The notes: generated from the letters alone by a model not told the origin. A stretch of 64,000 nt of DNA from Rhizomicrobium sp. (GCA_037200045.1 JBBCHM010000002.1:62001-126000), one strand, 5' to 3'; counted from the stretch's first letter, positions 26,803 through 36,264 are shown. Numbers and translations: made by a program.

Positions 26803-27996
26803 ATGCGCATACTTGTCCACGATTATGGCGGTTATCCCTTTTGTCTGGAATTGAGTCGGGAAATTGCGGCGCGCGGCCATCAGGTGCAACACGTCTTTTT
26901 CCCTGCCGCCTGCACCTCAATTCACAACATGGACGCCCGTGCGTCCGACCCCGCGACGCTGAAAATCGTCCCACTGGGTACGGAATTGCAGTATGCGAAA
27001 TACGCCTCTCTCTTTCGCAGGCGGGCTCAGGAAATCGCGTATGGCCGGCGACTGGGCGCCCACATCGCCGAGTGGAAGCCCGATATCGTATTGTCGGCGA
27101 ATGCGCCGCTGGACGTACAGCGCCGCGCCATCGCGGCCAGCCACGCCATCAAGGCACGGTTTACGTTCTGGCTGCAAGACATCATAAGTGTTGCGATGAG
27201 CGTAATTCTGAAGGAACGACTCGGCGCAGCAGGCGCGCTGGTTGCGCGATACTACAGAATGGTCGAGGCGGACATCGCCCGCCGCAGCGATTCCGTCATC
27301 GCAATAGCAGAAGACTTCCTACCGGTCTTGAAGTGTTGGAACGTTGCATCCGAGCGATGCCATGTCATCGAAAATTGGGCGCCGAAGGACGACATTCATC
27401 CGGGGTCGAAGGACAATTCCTGGTCACGTGCAAACGGATTGCATGACAAGCATGTCCTTCTTTACTCCGGCCGTTTGGGATTCAAGCACAATCCCAAGCT
27501 ACTTCTGGCGCTGGCGGAAGAATTTCGCACAGACCCCAATGTCATAGTCCTCGTGATAGCCGAAGGTCAGGGCGCTGACTGGCTGGCCGAGCAGAAGACG
27601 TTGCGCGATCTGCCCGGGCTTCAGCAAATGCCGTTCCAACCCTACGCCGAACTTTCAAATGCATTGGCGAGCGGGGACGTCCTTATCTGCATCATAGAGC
27701 AGTCTGCCCACCTCTACTCCGTCCCCTCCAAGATTCTCAGCTATTTGGCCGCCGGTCGAGCGATTCTCGCGGCCATGCCGGAAGACAACGTCAATGCGCA
27801 GCACATCGCACGCGTGCAAGCAGGACTGGTGGTACCGCCGGAGCGGCCGGACGCGGCGATCGACGCGGCGCGCAGGCTACTGGCCAACGAGAGCATTCGC
27901 GCACGGTACGCGGGCAATGCGCGCCGCTACGCCGAGGAAGCCTTCGACATTCAGAGCATCACGGACCGGTTTTTGAAAATTCTGCTGCGGACGTGA
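26803..27996 (+). CDS. family 4 glycosyltransferase (WcaI/WbuB-like)
   Basis: 397 residues with GT-B fold. Opening MRILVHDYGGYPFCLELSRE, an acceptor domain with HNMDARASDP and FWLQDIISVAMS, and a donor domain with LLYSGRLGFKHNP, VIAEGQGADWL and SVPSKILSYLAAGRAIL. The WLQDI and SKILSYLAAGRAIL segments are shared with WcaI/WbuB-type fucosyl- or N-acetylfucosaminyltransferases. The ATG at 26803 follows AGCCAAG, a weak ribosome-binding site. It stands alone between two minus-strand units. The donor sugar is not determined. Confidence 0.8.
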   Translation: MRILVHDYGGYPFCLELSREIAARGHQVQHVFFPAACTSIHNMDARASDPATLKIVPLGTELQYAKYASLFRRRAQEIAYGRRLGAHIAEWKPDIVLSANAPLDVQRRAIAASHAIKARFTFWLQDIISVAMSVILKERLGAAGALVARYYRMVEADIARRSDSVIAIAEDFLPVLKCWNVASERCHVIENWAPKDDIHPGSKDNSWSRANGLHDKHVLLYSGRLGFKHNPKLLLALAEEFRTDPNVIVLVIAEGQGADWLAEQKTLRDLPGLQQMPFQPYAELSNALASGDVLICIIEQSAHLYSVPSKILSYLAAGRAILAAMPEDNVNAQHIARVQAGLVVPPERPDAAIDAARRLLANESIRARYAGNARRYAEEAFDIQSITDRFLKILLRT

Positions 27997-28205
27997 AAGG
28001 CTTTGTATCGGAAGCAAAGAAAATTGACCGGCCTCATCATGATGTCCGTGCGCCACAGCATACGCAGCGCACCAAGCGAGTCTCAGCGGAGAAACTGTCG
28101 TCGGGCCGTCCCTCGTTGAATGTCAATATCAGATTCTCGCGCCTTGCTGGCCCGATCGCTCCGCACCTCGGCTGATGCAGAGCCGACACTGCCGGTTAAA
28201 CGAAC

Positions 28206-29126
28206 TCAGCAGGCTAGAAATTCGCGCAGCGATAGTCGCGGCAGGACCTCCAGCTTTCCTCCATCCGTCGCGTTCACGAGCAGCCTTCTGCCGCGTCCGT
28301 AGGCATCAAGGGCCATGCGATAATCGTATTCGCTCTCCAATAGATCCGGCAGTTGCCACGTCTGATTGGCGAAATAGGTCGGATCGAAGTGATTGGGATC
28401 GGAGGCGCCGCAGGCCACGCGCTGGTTCGGGTGGCCCACCGTTTCGTAGTGATGGTCGCAGCCCACCAGCGCCACCGATGTGAATCCCATGTGGTAGGCC
28501 AATTGCAGCGCGACGAAGGTGACCGTTGCCCCGTGATAGACCGAGAGCGAGCAGTCGCGGGCGAACTTCCGGTTCGTGACCGTGGCTGGAATGAAGATCC
28601 GGCTTGGCGACTTTTTTATGGAAACGGTTGCCAGGCTATGGAGGAACAGGGGGATATCGGTCCGATTGAAGAATTCGCGCTGCTGTTCGATGACCAGCAG
28701 GTTCGTCGCGACGATGCAGGACGGCCGGAACGCGTGCCTGGAAAACAGCAAGTCGATCTTGTTCAAGCCGAAACAGTAGACGCCTTCGAGAAGCGAGAAG
28801 TCGACGCCGTTCAACGACGGGCCGTTGCAGAGAATCACGGCCTTCTCGCCGCGATGGCTATTGCGCAGCGCCTTCATCCTGGCGCGCGAGCGCCACGATT
28901 CCGGATTGAGGTCCCAGAGCAGCCGGCGCGCGACCTCGACCAGGGCAATCCTGTAGGGGTTGACGGACTGCGTACGCAGGATGTTTCGACCCAGCACGAC
29001 CAGCGGCAAGGTATCCGGCGACACCTGCGCGCCGGAGGCCACCGGTTGTCCCCAGGAAAACATTTGAGTCGGGCCGGACCTTTGCACGCGTTCGTTCACA
29101 TAAAGGCTCCCCGACACCGACCGCAT
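28206..29126 (-). CDS. DUF115/GT42-like protein, first of a tandem pair
   Basis: 306 residues. The core carries VILCNGPSLNGVDFSLLEG, then YCFGLNKIDLLF and LAYHMGFTSVALVGCDHHY. These resemble the DUF115 / MptE-like fold, which is structurally related to GT42 sialyltransferases. It is a paralogue of the next gene upstream: the motifs above and the tail (LVNATDGGKLEVLPR) align throughout, and this copy has about 40 extra N-terminal residues. It probably transfers an acidic sugar or related group to the glycan, though phosphotransfer is also possible. It is the last gene of a four-gene minus-strand group. Confidence 0.65.
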   Translation of the reverse strand: MRSVSGSLYVNERVQRSGPTQMFSWGQPVASGAQVSPDTLPLVVLGRNILRTQSVNPYRIALVEVARRLLWDLNPESWRSRARMKALRNSHRGEKAVILCNGPSLNGVDFSLLEGVYCFGLNKIDLLFSRHAFRPSCIVATNLLVIEQQREFFNRTDIPLFLHSLATVSIKKSPSRIFIPATVTNRKFARDCSLSVYHGATVTFVALQLAYHMGFTSVALVGCDHHYETVGHPNQRVACGASDPNHFDPTYFANQTWQLPDLLESEYDYRMALDAYGRGRRLLVNATDGGKLEVLPRLSLREFLAC

Positions 29127-29156
29127 GAATCATGTGACAGATTCGATCATGCGCAC

Positions 29157-29942
29157 TCATCGGGACTCGCGCAAGAACTGCTCCAGCGGCATGCGGGGCA
29201 ATATCTCCAGCTTGCCACCCACGGTGGCATTGACCAGTTCGCGGCCCGCCGCGCGATAGACGTCCAGCGCCATGCGATAGGAGATTTCACTCTCCGCGAG
29301 GTCGGGAAGAATCCATGGTACATCCGAAAAATAGCGAGGATCGAAATGGTCGGGATCGCGGCCCTCCGCCATGCCAAGCATGCCCGCCGGACCCTGGCGG
29401 TTAAAATGATGATCGCAACCCACCAATGCGACCCGCTTGAAGCCCATGTGGTAGGCGAGCTGCATCGCGGCATAGGTGACGGTATAGCCGGGATGAATGG
29501 AGATCGAGCAGTCGCGGGCAAAGGCGCGCGACAACGACGTCGCGTGCAGGAATATCCGCCCCCGCCCGCCGCGTACCAGATGAATGCCGGTGCGGTTGAG
29601 GAACAGGGGGATGTCGGTGCGATTGTAGAAATCGGCGGTCTGCTCGATCACGCGGTAGTTCATGCAGACGATGGCGGAAGGGCGAAACCCAGTACGGTCG
29701 AACAACAGGTGTATCTTGTTGAGTCCGAAACAGAAGGTTCCTTTCAGGCATTCGAAATCAACGCTGTTCAGGGATGGACCATTGCACAGGATCAAGGCCA
29801 TTTGGTCGCGGTGCGAATCCTTGAGGGCGACCAGTCCGCGGCGCGAGCGCCAGGATTCGGCACGCAGATCCCAACGCAGCCGATGCAGGATTTCCCGACC
29901 CGCCACGGCATATGGATTTATCGTGCACGCCGTCTTGTTCAT
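29157..29942 (-). CDS. DUF115/GT42-like protein, second of a tandem pair
   Basis: 261 residues, paralogous to the neighbour 30 nt downstream. LILCNGPSLNSVDF, FCFGLNKIHLLF, LAYHMGFKRVALVGCDHHF and LVNATVGGKLEILPR match position for position. NxPSLN and the GCDHH block are the most conserved and probably form the nucleotide site. ATG 29942 overlaps the stop of the preceding glycosyltransferase by 4 nt (ATGA), so it belongs to the same transcription unit. Divergence of the pair suggests related but different linkages or acceptors. Confidence 0.65.
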   Translation of the reverse strand: MNKTACTINPYAVAGREILHRLRWDLRAESWRSRRGLVALKDSHRDQMALILCNGPSLNSVDFECLKGTFCFGLNKIHLLFDRTGFRPSAIVCMNYRVIEQTADFYNRTDIPLFLNRTGIHLVRGGRGRIFLHATSLSRAFARDCSISIHPGYTVTYAAMQLAYHMGFKRVALVGCDHHFNRQGPAGMLGMAEGRDPDHFDPRYFSDVPWILPDLAESEISYRMALDVYRAAGRELVNATVGGKLEILPRMPLEQFLRESR

Positions 29943-30829
29943 GAACGAGTGCCACGGCCAGCCAGCGACGACGGCAGCCCAAAGACGTCGATAAGACGTG
30001 CAAGATAGAAATCATTGCGCGCGTCGCCGCGGTTATTCCGACGGAACAGCCCGACGCGCTGGGAGCCGGGCCAACTCGCGAAGGACCGGCGCCAGCTTGT
30101 CTTGCGCGTCCGCAGGCCGATGAGCCGGCTCGCCCAGAACAGCCCCAGATCGTCGGCTTTTGGCGCCAGAGCGTAGATATCCATGATCGTGGCGGACATG
30201 TCCTTCGCCACCGCGGGCGCATAAAGGACGCCGCCTACCCCGGTCGGTAACAGGTCAATGCCCTCCTGCGGTCCTGCCACATCTTTCTCCCATTGCGCAT
30301 AGGGCTGGATCAACCCCGATGGAGTGAACCCGACGCGATGCGCCCTATGGCAGATGACTGCGGGGTGCTCGGCATCAAAAGCAGCCACCAGGCCGGCCAA
30401 CCAGTCGGAGGGATAGTACGTATCGTCATCGGCGGTAACGACGAACCAGCCGGGCTGCGCCGCGATGGCCGGGATCAGTTTCGTATAAGGCCCCAAATCG
30501 GCCGTGCGGCGTATCTCCACGCCCCGCTCCGCCAGACGCAAAACGGCGGCCGGCAGGGATATATCTGCATCTGCAATCCAAAGGATGATGCGATCCGGCG
30601 CCATGCGTTGCAGCAACAGCGACCTGAGCGTGAACGCCAGGGTGGGAAAGCGTGCGCGATACGATGTCAGCGAGACCAGCAGCGGCGCCGGAAGGCCGTG
30701 CGATTCCCGCCTCCGATAGCGCCGAAAGGCCCATTCCCATGCCAGAACCGTCATGGCCATATAGCCGATCGCAAGAGCCACGACGCCGCGCCAGGCGCGG
30801 CCTAAATCCCGCCGAAGGATCCTCAGCAT
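29939..30829 (-). CDS. membrane-anchored glycosyltransferase-like protein
   Basis: 296 residues from ATG 30829. An N-terminal hydrophobic anchor (GVVALAIGYMAMTVLAW, about 15-31) precedes a GT-A-like domain with LLVSLTSYRARFPTLAFTL, DRIILWIADAD and VVTADDDTYYPSDWLAGL. TADDDTYYP supplies a DxD metal site. LPTGVGGVLY and APKADDLGLFWASRL follow, as in small GT-A proteins of rhizobial-type polysaccharide loci. It overlaps the upstream GT8 gene by 7 nt. The frame is open for another 590 codons upstream, but that stretch is a shadow. Confidence 0.68.
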   Translation of the reverse strand: MLRILRRDLGRAWRGVVALAIGYMAMTVLAWEWAFRRYRRRESHGLPAPLLVSLTSYRARFPTLAFTLRSLLLQRMAPDRIILWIADADISLPAAVLRLAERGVEIRRTADLGPYTKLIPAIAAQPGWFVVTADDDTYYPSDWLAGLVAAFDAEHPAVICHRAHRVGFTPSGLIQPYAQWEKDVAGPQEGIDLLPTGVGGVLYAPAVAKDMSATIMDIYALAPKADDLGLFWASRLIGLRTRKTSWRRSFASWPGSQRVGLFRRNNRGDARNDFYLARLIDVFGLPSSLAGRGTRS

Positions 30830-31779
30830 GGATCGCCCACGGTCCGGGCGATCGTCCGGCCTTCGCCATACGGACGGGCGGGGGCATATCCAAAGGGCAT
30901 GCAGAAGACATGCAGTTGCCGTATCAGACGCTTCGCCCGGCTCAGCAGCGTAAGCGGCGGCACGTCCTTGAGGGCGAACCCATAGTCCCGCACGCATTCC
31001 GCTAGCGCGGCCGCATATTCGGCACGATAGGGGTCCGACCGCAGGTAGTGCGAATAGTGAACGATCATCGGCGCCAACCGCGCGCGGTTCCGGGCGAAGC
31101 AGTAGCCGGTATGGCGGTAGAACCAGTTGCCGAAATTCCATCGCGCCGATAGCTGGTGCCAGTCGTCCCGCAAAATCGCGTTCAAGGCGTCCTGGTCGTG
31201 CAGGCGTGTCAGCTGGCCGCTGGCGCGGCGCCACGCCAGCACGGCGTCCGCAATACCGCGGGCGCGCCATCGCTTGAGATCGATCAGCAGCACGCCCGAA
31301 TTGAACAGATCCGCCCGCATCAGGCTGGCACGATAGGATGGCCGAAGCAGCACGCTGCCCCAGCGGCTGGTGCGGAACTGGCGCACCGCGCCAAGGGTCG
31401 CGCCGCCCAGATCGGCATCGAACAGAGGCGCGATATCGCCCCGACAGATGATGTCGGAATCCAGATAGAGAATCCGATCCATGTTGCCGGGCAGGAAATC
31501 GGCCAGCCAGAGCCGGAAATAGACCGCCGGAGACATGCGCCTGTGAAGGATGGGAAGATCGGCGGCCAGATTCGGATCGACCGCGATCACGCGGATCATC
31601 GCCCCGAAACGGCGGGCAACCGCTTCGAGCCGATGACGATCCGCCTCCGCCAGGCCGCTGGAGAGAACAGTCACCGCGACGGGCCGCGAGGCCCGCTTCA
31701 GCAGGGTGTGAAGAGCGACCCCGGTCTGCGCGACAAACCGCTCGTCGGTCGAGAATGCGACTTGTATACGTCCCACCAT
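30823..31779 (-). CDS. family 8 glycosyltransferase
   Basis: 318 residues from ATG 31779 (GTG 31776 would sit better behind GGAGGA). Opening GRIQVAFSTDERFVAQTGVAL is typical of GT8. ILYLDSDIICRGDIAPLF carries the DxD motif, FNSGVLLIDLKRW and DQDALNAIL follow, and VHYSHYLRSDPY is the HxxxxKPW-like end. GT8 enzymes are retaining UDP-galactose/glucose transferases, as in LgtC and WaaJ. It is the first gene of the minus-strand four-gene group and diverges from the CMP-sugar synthetase gene 118 nt away. Confidence 0.8.
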   Translation of the reverse strand: MVGRIQVAFSTDERFVAQTGVALHTLLKRASRPVAVTVLSSGLAEADRHRLEAVARRFGAMIRVIAVDPNLAADLPILHRRMSPAVYFRLWLADFLPGNMDRILYLDSDIICRGDIAPLFDADLGGATLGAVRQFRTSRWGSVLLRPSYRASLMRADLFNSGVLLIDLKRWRARGIADAVLAWRRASGQLTRLHDQDALNAILRDDWHQLSARWNFGNWFYRHTGYCFARNRARLAPMIVHYSHYLRSDPYRAEYAAALAECVRDYGFALKDVPPLTLLSRAKRLIRQLHVFCMPFGYAPARPYGEGRTIARTVGDPC

Positions 31780-31897
31780 TCCTCCGGCCGCGAAACGCCC
31801 CCGGCTTAGTTTGCCGCAATCGGCCACAAAACCAAGCTTTGGACATCGGCCCGCAAACCGAATAATGCCCCAGTCTGCAAGCCGAGGGATCAGGACG

Positions 31898-32578
31898 ATG
31901 GGACAAAGCGTGGTGGCCCTGCTCCCCATGAAGGCCAACAGCGAGCGGATCAGGGGCAAGAACTTCCGCCCCTTTGCCGGCAAGCCTCTGTTCCGCTGGA
32001 TCCTGGACACCCTGCTGTCGCTGGACGAGATCGGCCTCGTCGTCGTCAACACCGATGCGCGCGCGATCCTGAAGGAAAACGGATTGGAGAGCGGCGGCCG
32101 CGTCCTGATTCGGGACCGCCCTGCGGCGTTGTGCGGCGACCGGGTCAGCATGAACGCGATCATCGCCGACGACATCGCCGCGATCGCGGCCAATACCTAT
32201 CTGATGACCCACACCACCAATCCGCTGCTGCGGCCGGCGACCATCCGCGCCGCGCTGGCCGCGTTCCGCGACGCGGCGGACGCGGGCCGGGGCGATTCGC
32301 TCTTTACCGTGCGAAAGCACCAGACCCGTTTCTATCGCGCCGACGCCAGCCCCATAAACCACGATCCGGCGAATCTGATCCGGACCCAGGACCTCGAACC
32401 CTGGTTCGAGGAAAACTCCAATCTCTACATATTCACGCCGGAGAGCTTTCGCATGACGGGCGCGCGCATCGGCGCGAGGCCCGTTCTGTTCGAGACGCCC
32501 AAAAGCGAATCGTGCGACATCGACGTTCCCGAGGATTGGATGATCGCGGAAGCGATCGCCGTGCACGGCCGGCACTAG
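31898..32578 (+). CDS. NeuA-like CMP-acidic-sugar cytidylyltransferase
   Basis: 226 residues from ATG 31898. ALLPMKANSERIRGKNFRPF (7-26) is the CTP-binding opening of acylneuraminate/Kdo cytidylyltransferases, then YLMTHTTNPLLRPATI, FTVRKHQTRFYR and CDIDVPEDW at the C-terminus, with the metal-binding DxD-like DIDVPED. It activates a 2-keto-3-deoxy (ulosonic or nonulosonic) acid as its CMP derivative. No NeuB or NeuC is seen nearby; instead an HpcH/HpaI aldolase lies 3 genes downstream. Upstream in-frame codons before 31898 are part of the divergent promoter region. Confidence 0.82.
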   Translation: MGQSVVALLPMKANSERIRGKNFRPFAGKPLFRWILDTLLSLDEIGLVVVNTDARAILKENGLESGGRVLIRDRPAALCGDRVSMNAIIADDIAAIAANTYLMTHTTNPLLRPATIRAALAAFRDAADAGRGDSLFTVRKHQTRFYRADASPINHDPANLIRTQDLEPWFEENSNLYIFTPESFRMTGARIGARPVLFETPKSESCDIDVPEDWMIAEAIAVHGRH

Positions 32579-32667
32579 CGCTGTCGCCAGCCACGCAAGG
32601 CGTGTCATATTCAGACGACTTTGTCCGCTCGGGCCGGCGGCACCGGGGGATCCTGCGAGGGGGATGC

Positions 32668-34419
32668 GTGGGCGTATTTAAGAAAATTGCGGCACAGGTA
32701 ACGCCGGCGCTTGCGGCGGACGTCCTGGTGTTCACGCTTTTATCGGCGTCTCTGGAAGTCCTTTCGGTCTGGATATTGCGCAACCTCCTGCTGGCTTGCC
32801 TGAGCCAACCGAACCCCATCGCCAAGGCCTTGGCCGCACTGCCGCCGTTCCTCCCGGGAAACGGAGCCACCAATATCCTGCTGATGATGCTGGTGGGTAC
32901 ATTCCTGTTCATCCTGGTCAAGAACGCCGTTCTCGCCCTTCTTTGGCGCGCCACGCTTCGCAGCTTGGCGAGCGCGACGTCCAGCGCCGCCTGGCGCCTG
33001 TTCGAGCGCTATCTGCGCGCGCCATACGCAGTGCATGCGACGCGGTCGCTGTCGACGCTGCAGCACAATCTCAATCTGATCGGCAATCAGATCTTCGGCC
33101 GCCTCGTCTTTCCCTCGCTTCTCGCGCTCTCCGAGATCTTTGTGCTGACGGGCATCCTGATCTTTCTCCTGATCAAGGCGCCCACCGTCACGGTGCTTCT
33201 CGCGCTCTGGCTCGCCGGGACGATGGTTATTTTCCGCATTAAGTCCGCGCGCACTTCGCGCCTGGCCGGAAAGAATCGCGACACCGATTCGCAGCGGATC
33301 CTGCGCCTCACGCACGACTCCTTCGGGAGCTTCAAGTCGATCAAATTGTCGGCGAGCGAGGACTTCTTCGTCGAACTTTTCCGCCGCAACGTCTTCGCCC
33401 TCGCGCGCTATCTGGCCGACGATCGCCTGATGGTTCAGCTGCCGCGCTTCGTGTTCGAACCCGTGCTCATCGGCGGCTTGCTCGTGCTTTACCTGATCCT
33501 GATCGGGAGCCATGCAACGCAGGCGCGCACCCTGGCCGATCTCACGCTCTATGCCGCCGCCGCCGTGCGTCTCCTTCCCGCCGCCCAGCGCATCATCGGG
33601 CAACTTCACGTGCTGGCGTTCGACTATCCCGGCCTTGCCGCCATCGCGGCCGATTTCGAACAGCAGGTCGAGGTCCTGCCCGACCGTGCCCATGCGCCGG
33701 CCGGACCGCCCTTCGAGCACACGCTCGTCTTCGATCGTGTCGGCGTGGACTATTCGCGCGGCGCCCCGATATTGCACGACGTCTCGCTCCGGATCGGCCG
33801 CGGCGAAAAGATCGCGATCATCGGCAAGACGGGAGCGGGAAAGACCACGTTCCTGAACGTCATGCTGGGCGTGATCCGGCCGACCTCGGGCCGTATCCTG
33901 TTCGACGGCGTCGAAGTCGAGCCTCTCGTGCTGCTGCGCCAAAGCAGCGTCGCCTATGTTCAGCAGGATACGTTCCTGCTCGATGGCAGCGTCGCGGAAA
34001 ACGTCGCTTTCGCGATCGCCGCCACGGAAATCGACTATCCGCGCGTATGGGAGGCGTTGCGCTGCGCGCATCTCGACAAGACCGTGCGCAAATTCCCCAA
34101 CGGTCTGGACACCAGCATCGGCCAGAACGGCATCGCCCTGTCGGGCGGCGAAAGGCAGCGCCTGGCGCTGGCGCGCGCCTTCTATCAAAACCCCGCCATG
34201 CTGGTTCTCGACGAGGCGACATCGCAACTCGACGCGCCGACCGAGGACGCCATCCTGGCGGACCTGATGGAACGCAATCCCGATTTGACCCTCGTCATGG
34301 TGACCCACCGGATGTCCGCCACCCGGCACCTGGAACGTCGTTTCGCGGTCGAGCATGGCAGCGTCATCGAGGCGAGCCACGGTCAAACGGCTTGGGCCAA
34401 CGCCGTCGCTTCGCACTAG
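32668..34419 (+). CDS. ABC-type exporter, fused TMD-NBD (MsbA-like half-transporter)
   Basis: 583 residues from GTG 32668, which has AGGGGG about 5 nt upstream. The N-terminal TMD has about six hydrophobic segments (to ~310). The NBD has Walker A IGKTGAGKTT (about 385-394), a Q-loop in AYVQQDTF, signature LSGGERQRLALARA (about 491), Walker B MLVLDEAT (about 510) and switch His in MVTHRM. It forms a homodimer that exports a lipid-linked or large amphipathic substrate. Position between the CMP-sugar synthetase and the sugar-acid enzymes suggests flipping of a lipid-linked glycan. Confidence 0.85.
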   Translation: MGVFKKIAAQVTPALAADVLVFTLLSASLEVLSVWILRNLLLACLSQPNPIAKALAALPPFLPGNGATNILLMMLVGTFLFILVKNAVLALLWRATLRSLASATSSAAWRLFERYLRAPYAVHATRSLSTLQHNLNLIGNQIFGRLVFPSLLALSEIFVLTGILIFLLIKAPTVTVLLALWLAGTMVIFRIKSARTSRLAGKNRDTDSQRILRLTHDSFGSFKSIKLSASEDFFVELFRRNVFALARYLADDRLMVQLPRFVFEPVLIGGLLVLYLILIGSHATQARTLADLTLYAAAAVRLLPAAQRIIGQLHVLAFDYPGLAAIAADFEQQVEVLPDRAHAPAGPPFEHTLVFDRVGVDYSRGAPILHDVSLRIGRGEKIAIIGKTGAGKTTFLNVMLGVIRPTSGRILFDGVEVEPLVLLRQSSVAYVQQDTFLLDGSVAENVAFAIAATEIDYPRVWEALRCAHLDKTVRKFPNGLDTSIGQNGIALSGGERQRLALARAFYQNPAMLVLDEATSQLDAPTEDAILADLMERNPDLTLVMVTHRMSATRHLERRFAVEHGSVIEASHGQTAWANAVASH

Positions 34420-34486
34420 ATTCGATTGCAGGATGGGCCGCGCCTCCGTAGCATAATCTCGTGCGCGGCCTGGGGAGACGCGCTTC

Positions 34487-35485
34487 ATGGGCAATTCGCG
34501 CGGAATTTCGGTTTTCGTTTCCACGACACCGTTCGCGGAGCACGACCGCACGCCGACACAATGGATGAACGCGGCCGGCTGGCGCGTTTGCGTGAACGAC
34601 ACGCGGCGCAAGCTGACCTCCCAGGAAGTCGCCGAGCGGGCGCGCGACTGCGAGGCCATCATTGCCGGCACCGAAGATCTCAACGCGCTCCTCGACGCCA
34701 ACCGTCGCCTCAAGATCATCGCGCGTGTCGGCGTGGGCCTGGACTCGGTGCCGCTCGAACGGTGCCGCGAACGCAATATCGCGGTGGCCTATACGCCCGA
34801 TGCGGTGACCCCCGCGGTGGCGGAATTCGCCGTCGGAGCCATGATCGCGGCCTGCCGCGATATCCCCGGAGCCGACAGGAACATGCGCGGTGGCGGCTGG
34901 CGCCGCACGCAGGGCATCCGCATCGGCGAATCCAGGATCGGAATCGTCGGGTTCGGACGGATCGGCAGCACGGTGGGACGGCTCCTGGCCGGCTTCGCGC
35001 CGGCGGCGCTTCTGGTCCATGACGTGCTCGACAAGCGGGCCGACATCGCGGCGCTCCCGGCCGGCGCCGCGGCCCGGCAGGCGAGCCTGAATGAGATATT
35101 GGAAACCTGTGATATCGTTTCGCTGCATGTGCCGTTGCGGCAATCGACGCGCGGCCTGATCGGCGCCAGGGAGTTGCGGCGCATGCGCGGCGGAAGCTAT
35201 CTGATCAACACGGCGCGCGGCGGCATCGTCGACGAAGATGCGCTGTACGACGCGCTGCGGTCGGGCCATCTCGGCGGCGCCGCCGTGGATGTGTTCGGGC
35301 GCGAACCCTATACCGGGCCCTTGCGGGAACTCGACCGCGTGGTGCTGACGGCCCATATGGGATCCTGTTCCATCGATTGCCGTTCCAGGATGGAACGCGA
35401 CGCCACGGCCGAAATCGTGCGGTTCTTCTCCGGCGACGCCCTGGCCTATCCGGTGCCCGACGACGAATACGCCAACCAAGCTTGA
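34487..35485 (+). CDS. D-isomer-specific 2-hydroxyacid dehydrogenase
   Basis: 332 residues. The N-terminal substrate domain has EAIIAGTEDLNALLD and IARVGVGLDSVPL, NAD binding is GIVGFGRIGSTVGRLL, then LHVPLRQSTRGLIG, the catalytic Arg in INTARGGIVDEDAL, a Glu in VFGREPY and His in LTAHMGSCS. It is close to phosphoglycerate dehydrogenase-type members but lacks an ACT domain, so serine synthesis is unlikely. It may reduce or oxidise a 2-keto/2-hydroxy acid intermediate of the glycan. The next gene, an HpaI-type aldolase, starts 5 nt after its stop. Confidence 0.82.
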   Translation: MGNSRGISVFVSTTPFAEHDRTPTQWMNAAGWRVCVNDTRRKLTSQEVAERARDCEAIIAGTEDLNALLDANRRLKIIARVGVGLDSVPLERCRERNIAVAYTPDAVTPAVAEFAVGAMIAACRDIPGADRNMRGGGWRRTQGIRIGESRIGIVGFGRIGSTVGRLLAGFAPAALLVHDVLDKRADIAALPAGAAARQASLNEILETCDIVSLHVPLRQSTRGLIGARELRRMRGGSYLINTARGGIVDEDALYDALRSGHLGGAAVDVFGREPYTGPLRELDRVVLTAHMGSCSIDCRSRMERDATAEIVRFFSGDALAYPVPDDEYANQA

Positions 35486-35489
35486 GACG

Positions 35490-36242
35490 ATGACGCACGC
35501 AGAGCAGATCAGGACCGCGCTGACCGGAGGCCAGACGTCGATCGGCGGATGGATGCAAATCCCCGACGACGGCGTCGCCACCATCATGGGCGCGGCCGGC
35601 TTCGACTGGGTCGCGCTGGATCTGGAGCATGGTAGGTTTTCCGAGGCGCAACTGCCTTCGCTGTTCCGCGCTGTCGCTGCCCGCGGCACGGTCGCCCTGG
35701 CGCGGGTAGGCCAGGTGACGGCCTATGCGATCAAGGCCGCGCTCGACGGCGGCGCCTCCGGCGTGATCCTGCCGATGATCGAGACGGCGCAGATGCTTCG
35801 CGAGGCGATCGCCTGGGCGAATTATCCGCCGCGCGGCACCCGCGGCGTCGGATACGCGGCGGCGAACCTGTTCGGAAAGGAACTGCAGCGCGACCTCGAC
35901 GGGACCGGCCCGCTCGTCGTGGCCCAGATCGAGCACGCGAAGGCCGTCGCGTGCATCGACGCGCTTCTCGAAACGCCTGGGCTCGATGCCGTGATGCTGG
36001 GCCCCTACGATCTGTCGGCGTCGCTCGGCGTGACGGGCGAGTTCGATCATCCGGAATTCCGCCGCGCCATGACGACCGTCGCCGCGGCCTGCCGCCGGCA
36101 CGGCATTGCCTCGGGCGTGCACATCGTCCTGCCCGAACCGGAGCGCCTGCGCGCCGCCGTCGCGGAGGGGCACCGGTTCATTGCCTATGGAACCGACGCC
36201 GTCTTTCTCTGGAAAAGCGCCGTTCGCCCGGACATCGCCTGA
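35490..36242 (+). CDS. HpcH/HpaI-family pyruvate aldolase
   Basis: 250 residues in a TIM barrel. DWVALDLEHGRF (39-50) carries the catalytic His, ARVGQ and GVILPMIETAQ are barrel strands, VVAQIEH holds the metal-binding Glu, and MLGPYDLSASLGV holds the second acidic ligand. Family enzymes make or cleave 4-hydroxy-2-keto acids from pyruvate and an aldehyde. In this cluster it could build a 3-deoxy-2-ketosugar acid from pyruvate and an aldose, the compound type that the NeuA-like enzyme activates. A catabolic role is the alternative. It follows the dehydrogenase by 5 nt. Confidence 0.83.
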   Translation: MTHAEQIRTALTGGQTSIGGWMQIPDDGVATIMGAAGFDWVALDLEHGRFSEAQLPSLFRAVAARGTVALARVGQVTAYAIKAALDGGASGVILPMIETAQMLREAIAWANYPPRGTRGVGYAAANLFGKELQRDLDGTGPLVVAQIEHAKAVACIDALLETPGLDAVMLGPYDLSASLGVTGEFDHPEFRRAMTTVAAACRRHGIASGVHIVLPEPERLRAAVAEGHRFIAYGTDAVFLWKSAVRPDIA

Positions 36243-36264
36243 GGTCATCGCAAGGATTTCACAC

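Noticed and set aside
29939..32608. 889-codon frame on the minus strand
   Set aside because: Only the last 296 codons are a real glycosyltransferase; the rest overlaps GT8 and the NeuA-like gene in other frames.
32740..34776. 678-codon minus-strand frame over the ABC exporter
   Set aside because: Shadow of the exporter on the opposite strand; it is charged and Gln/Arg-rich, with no domain.
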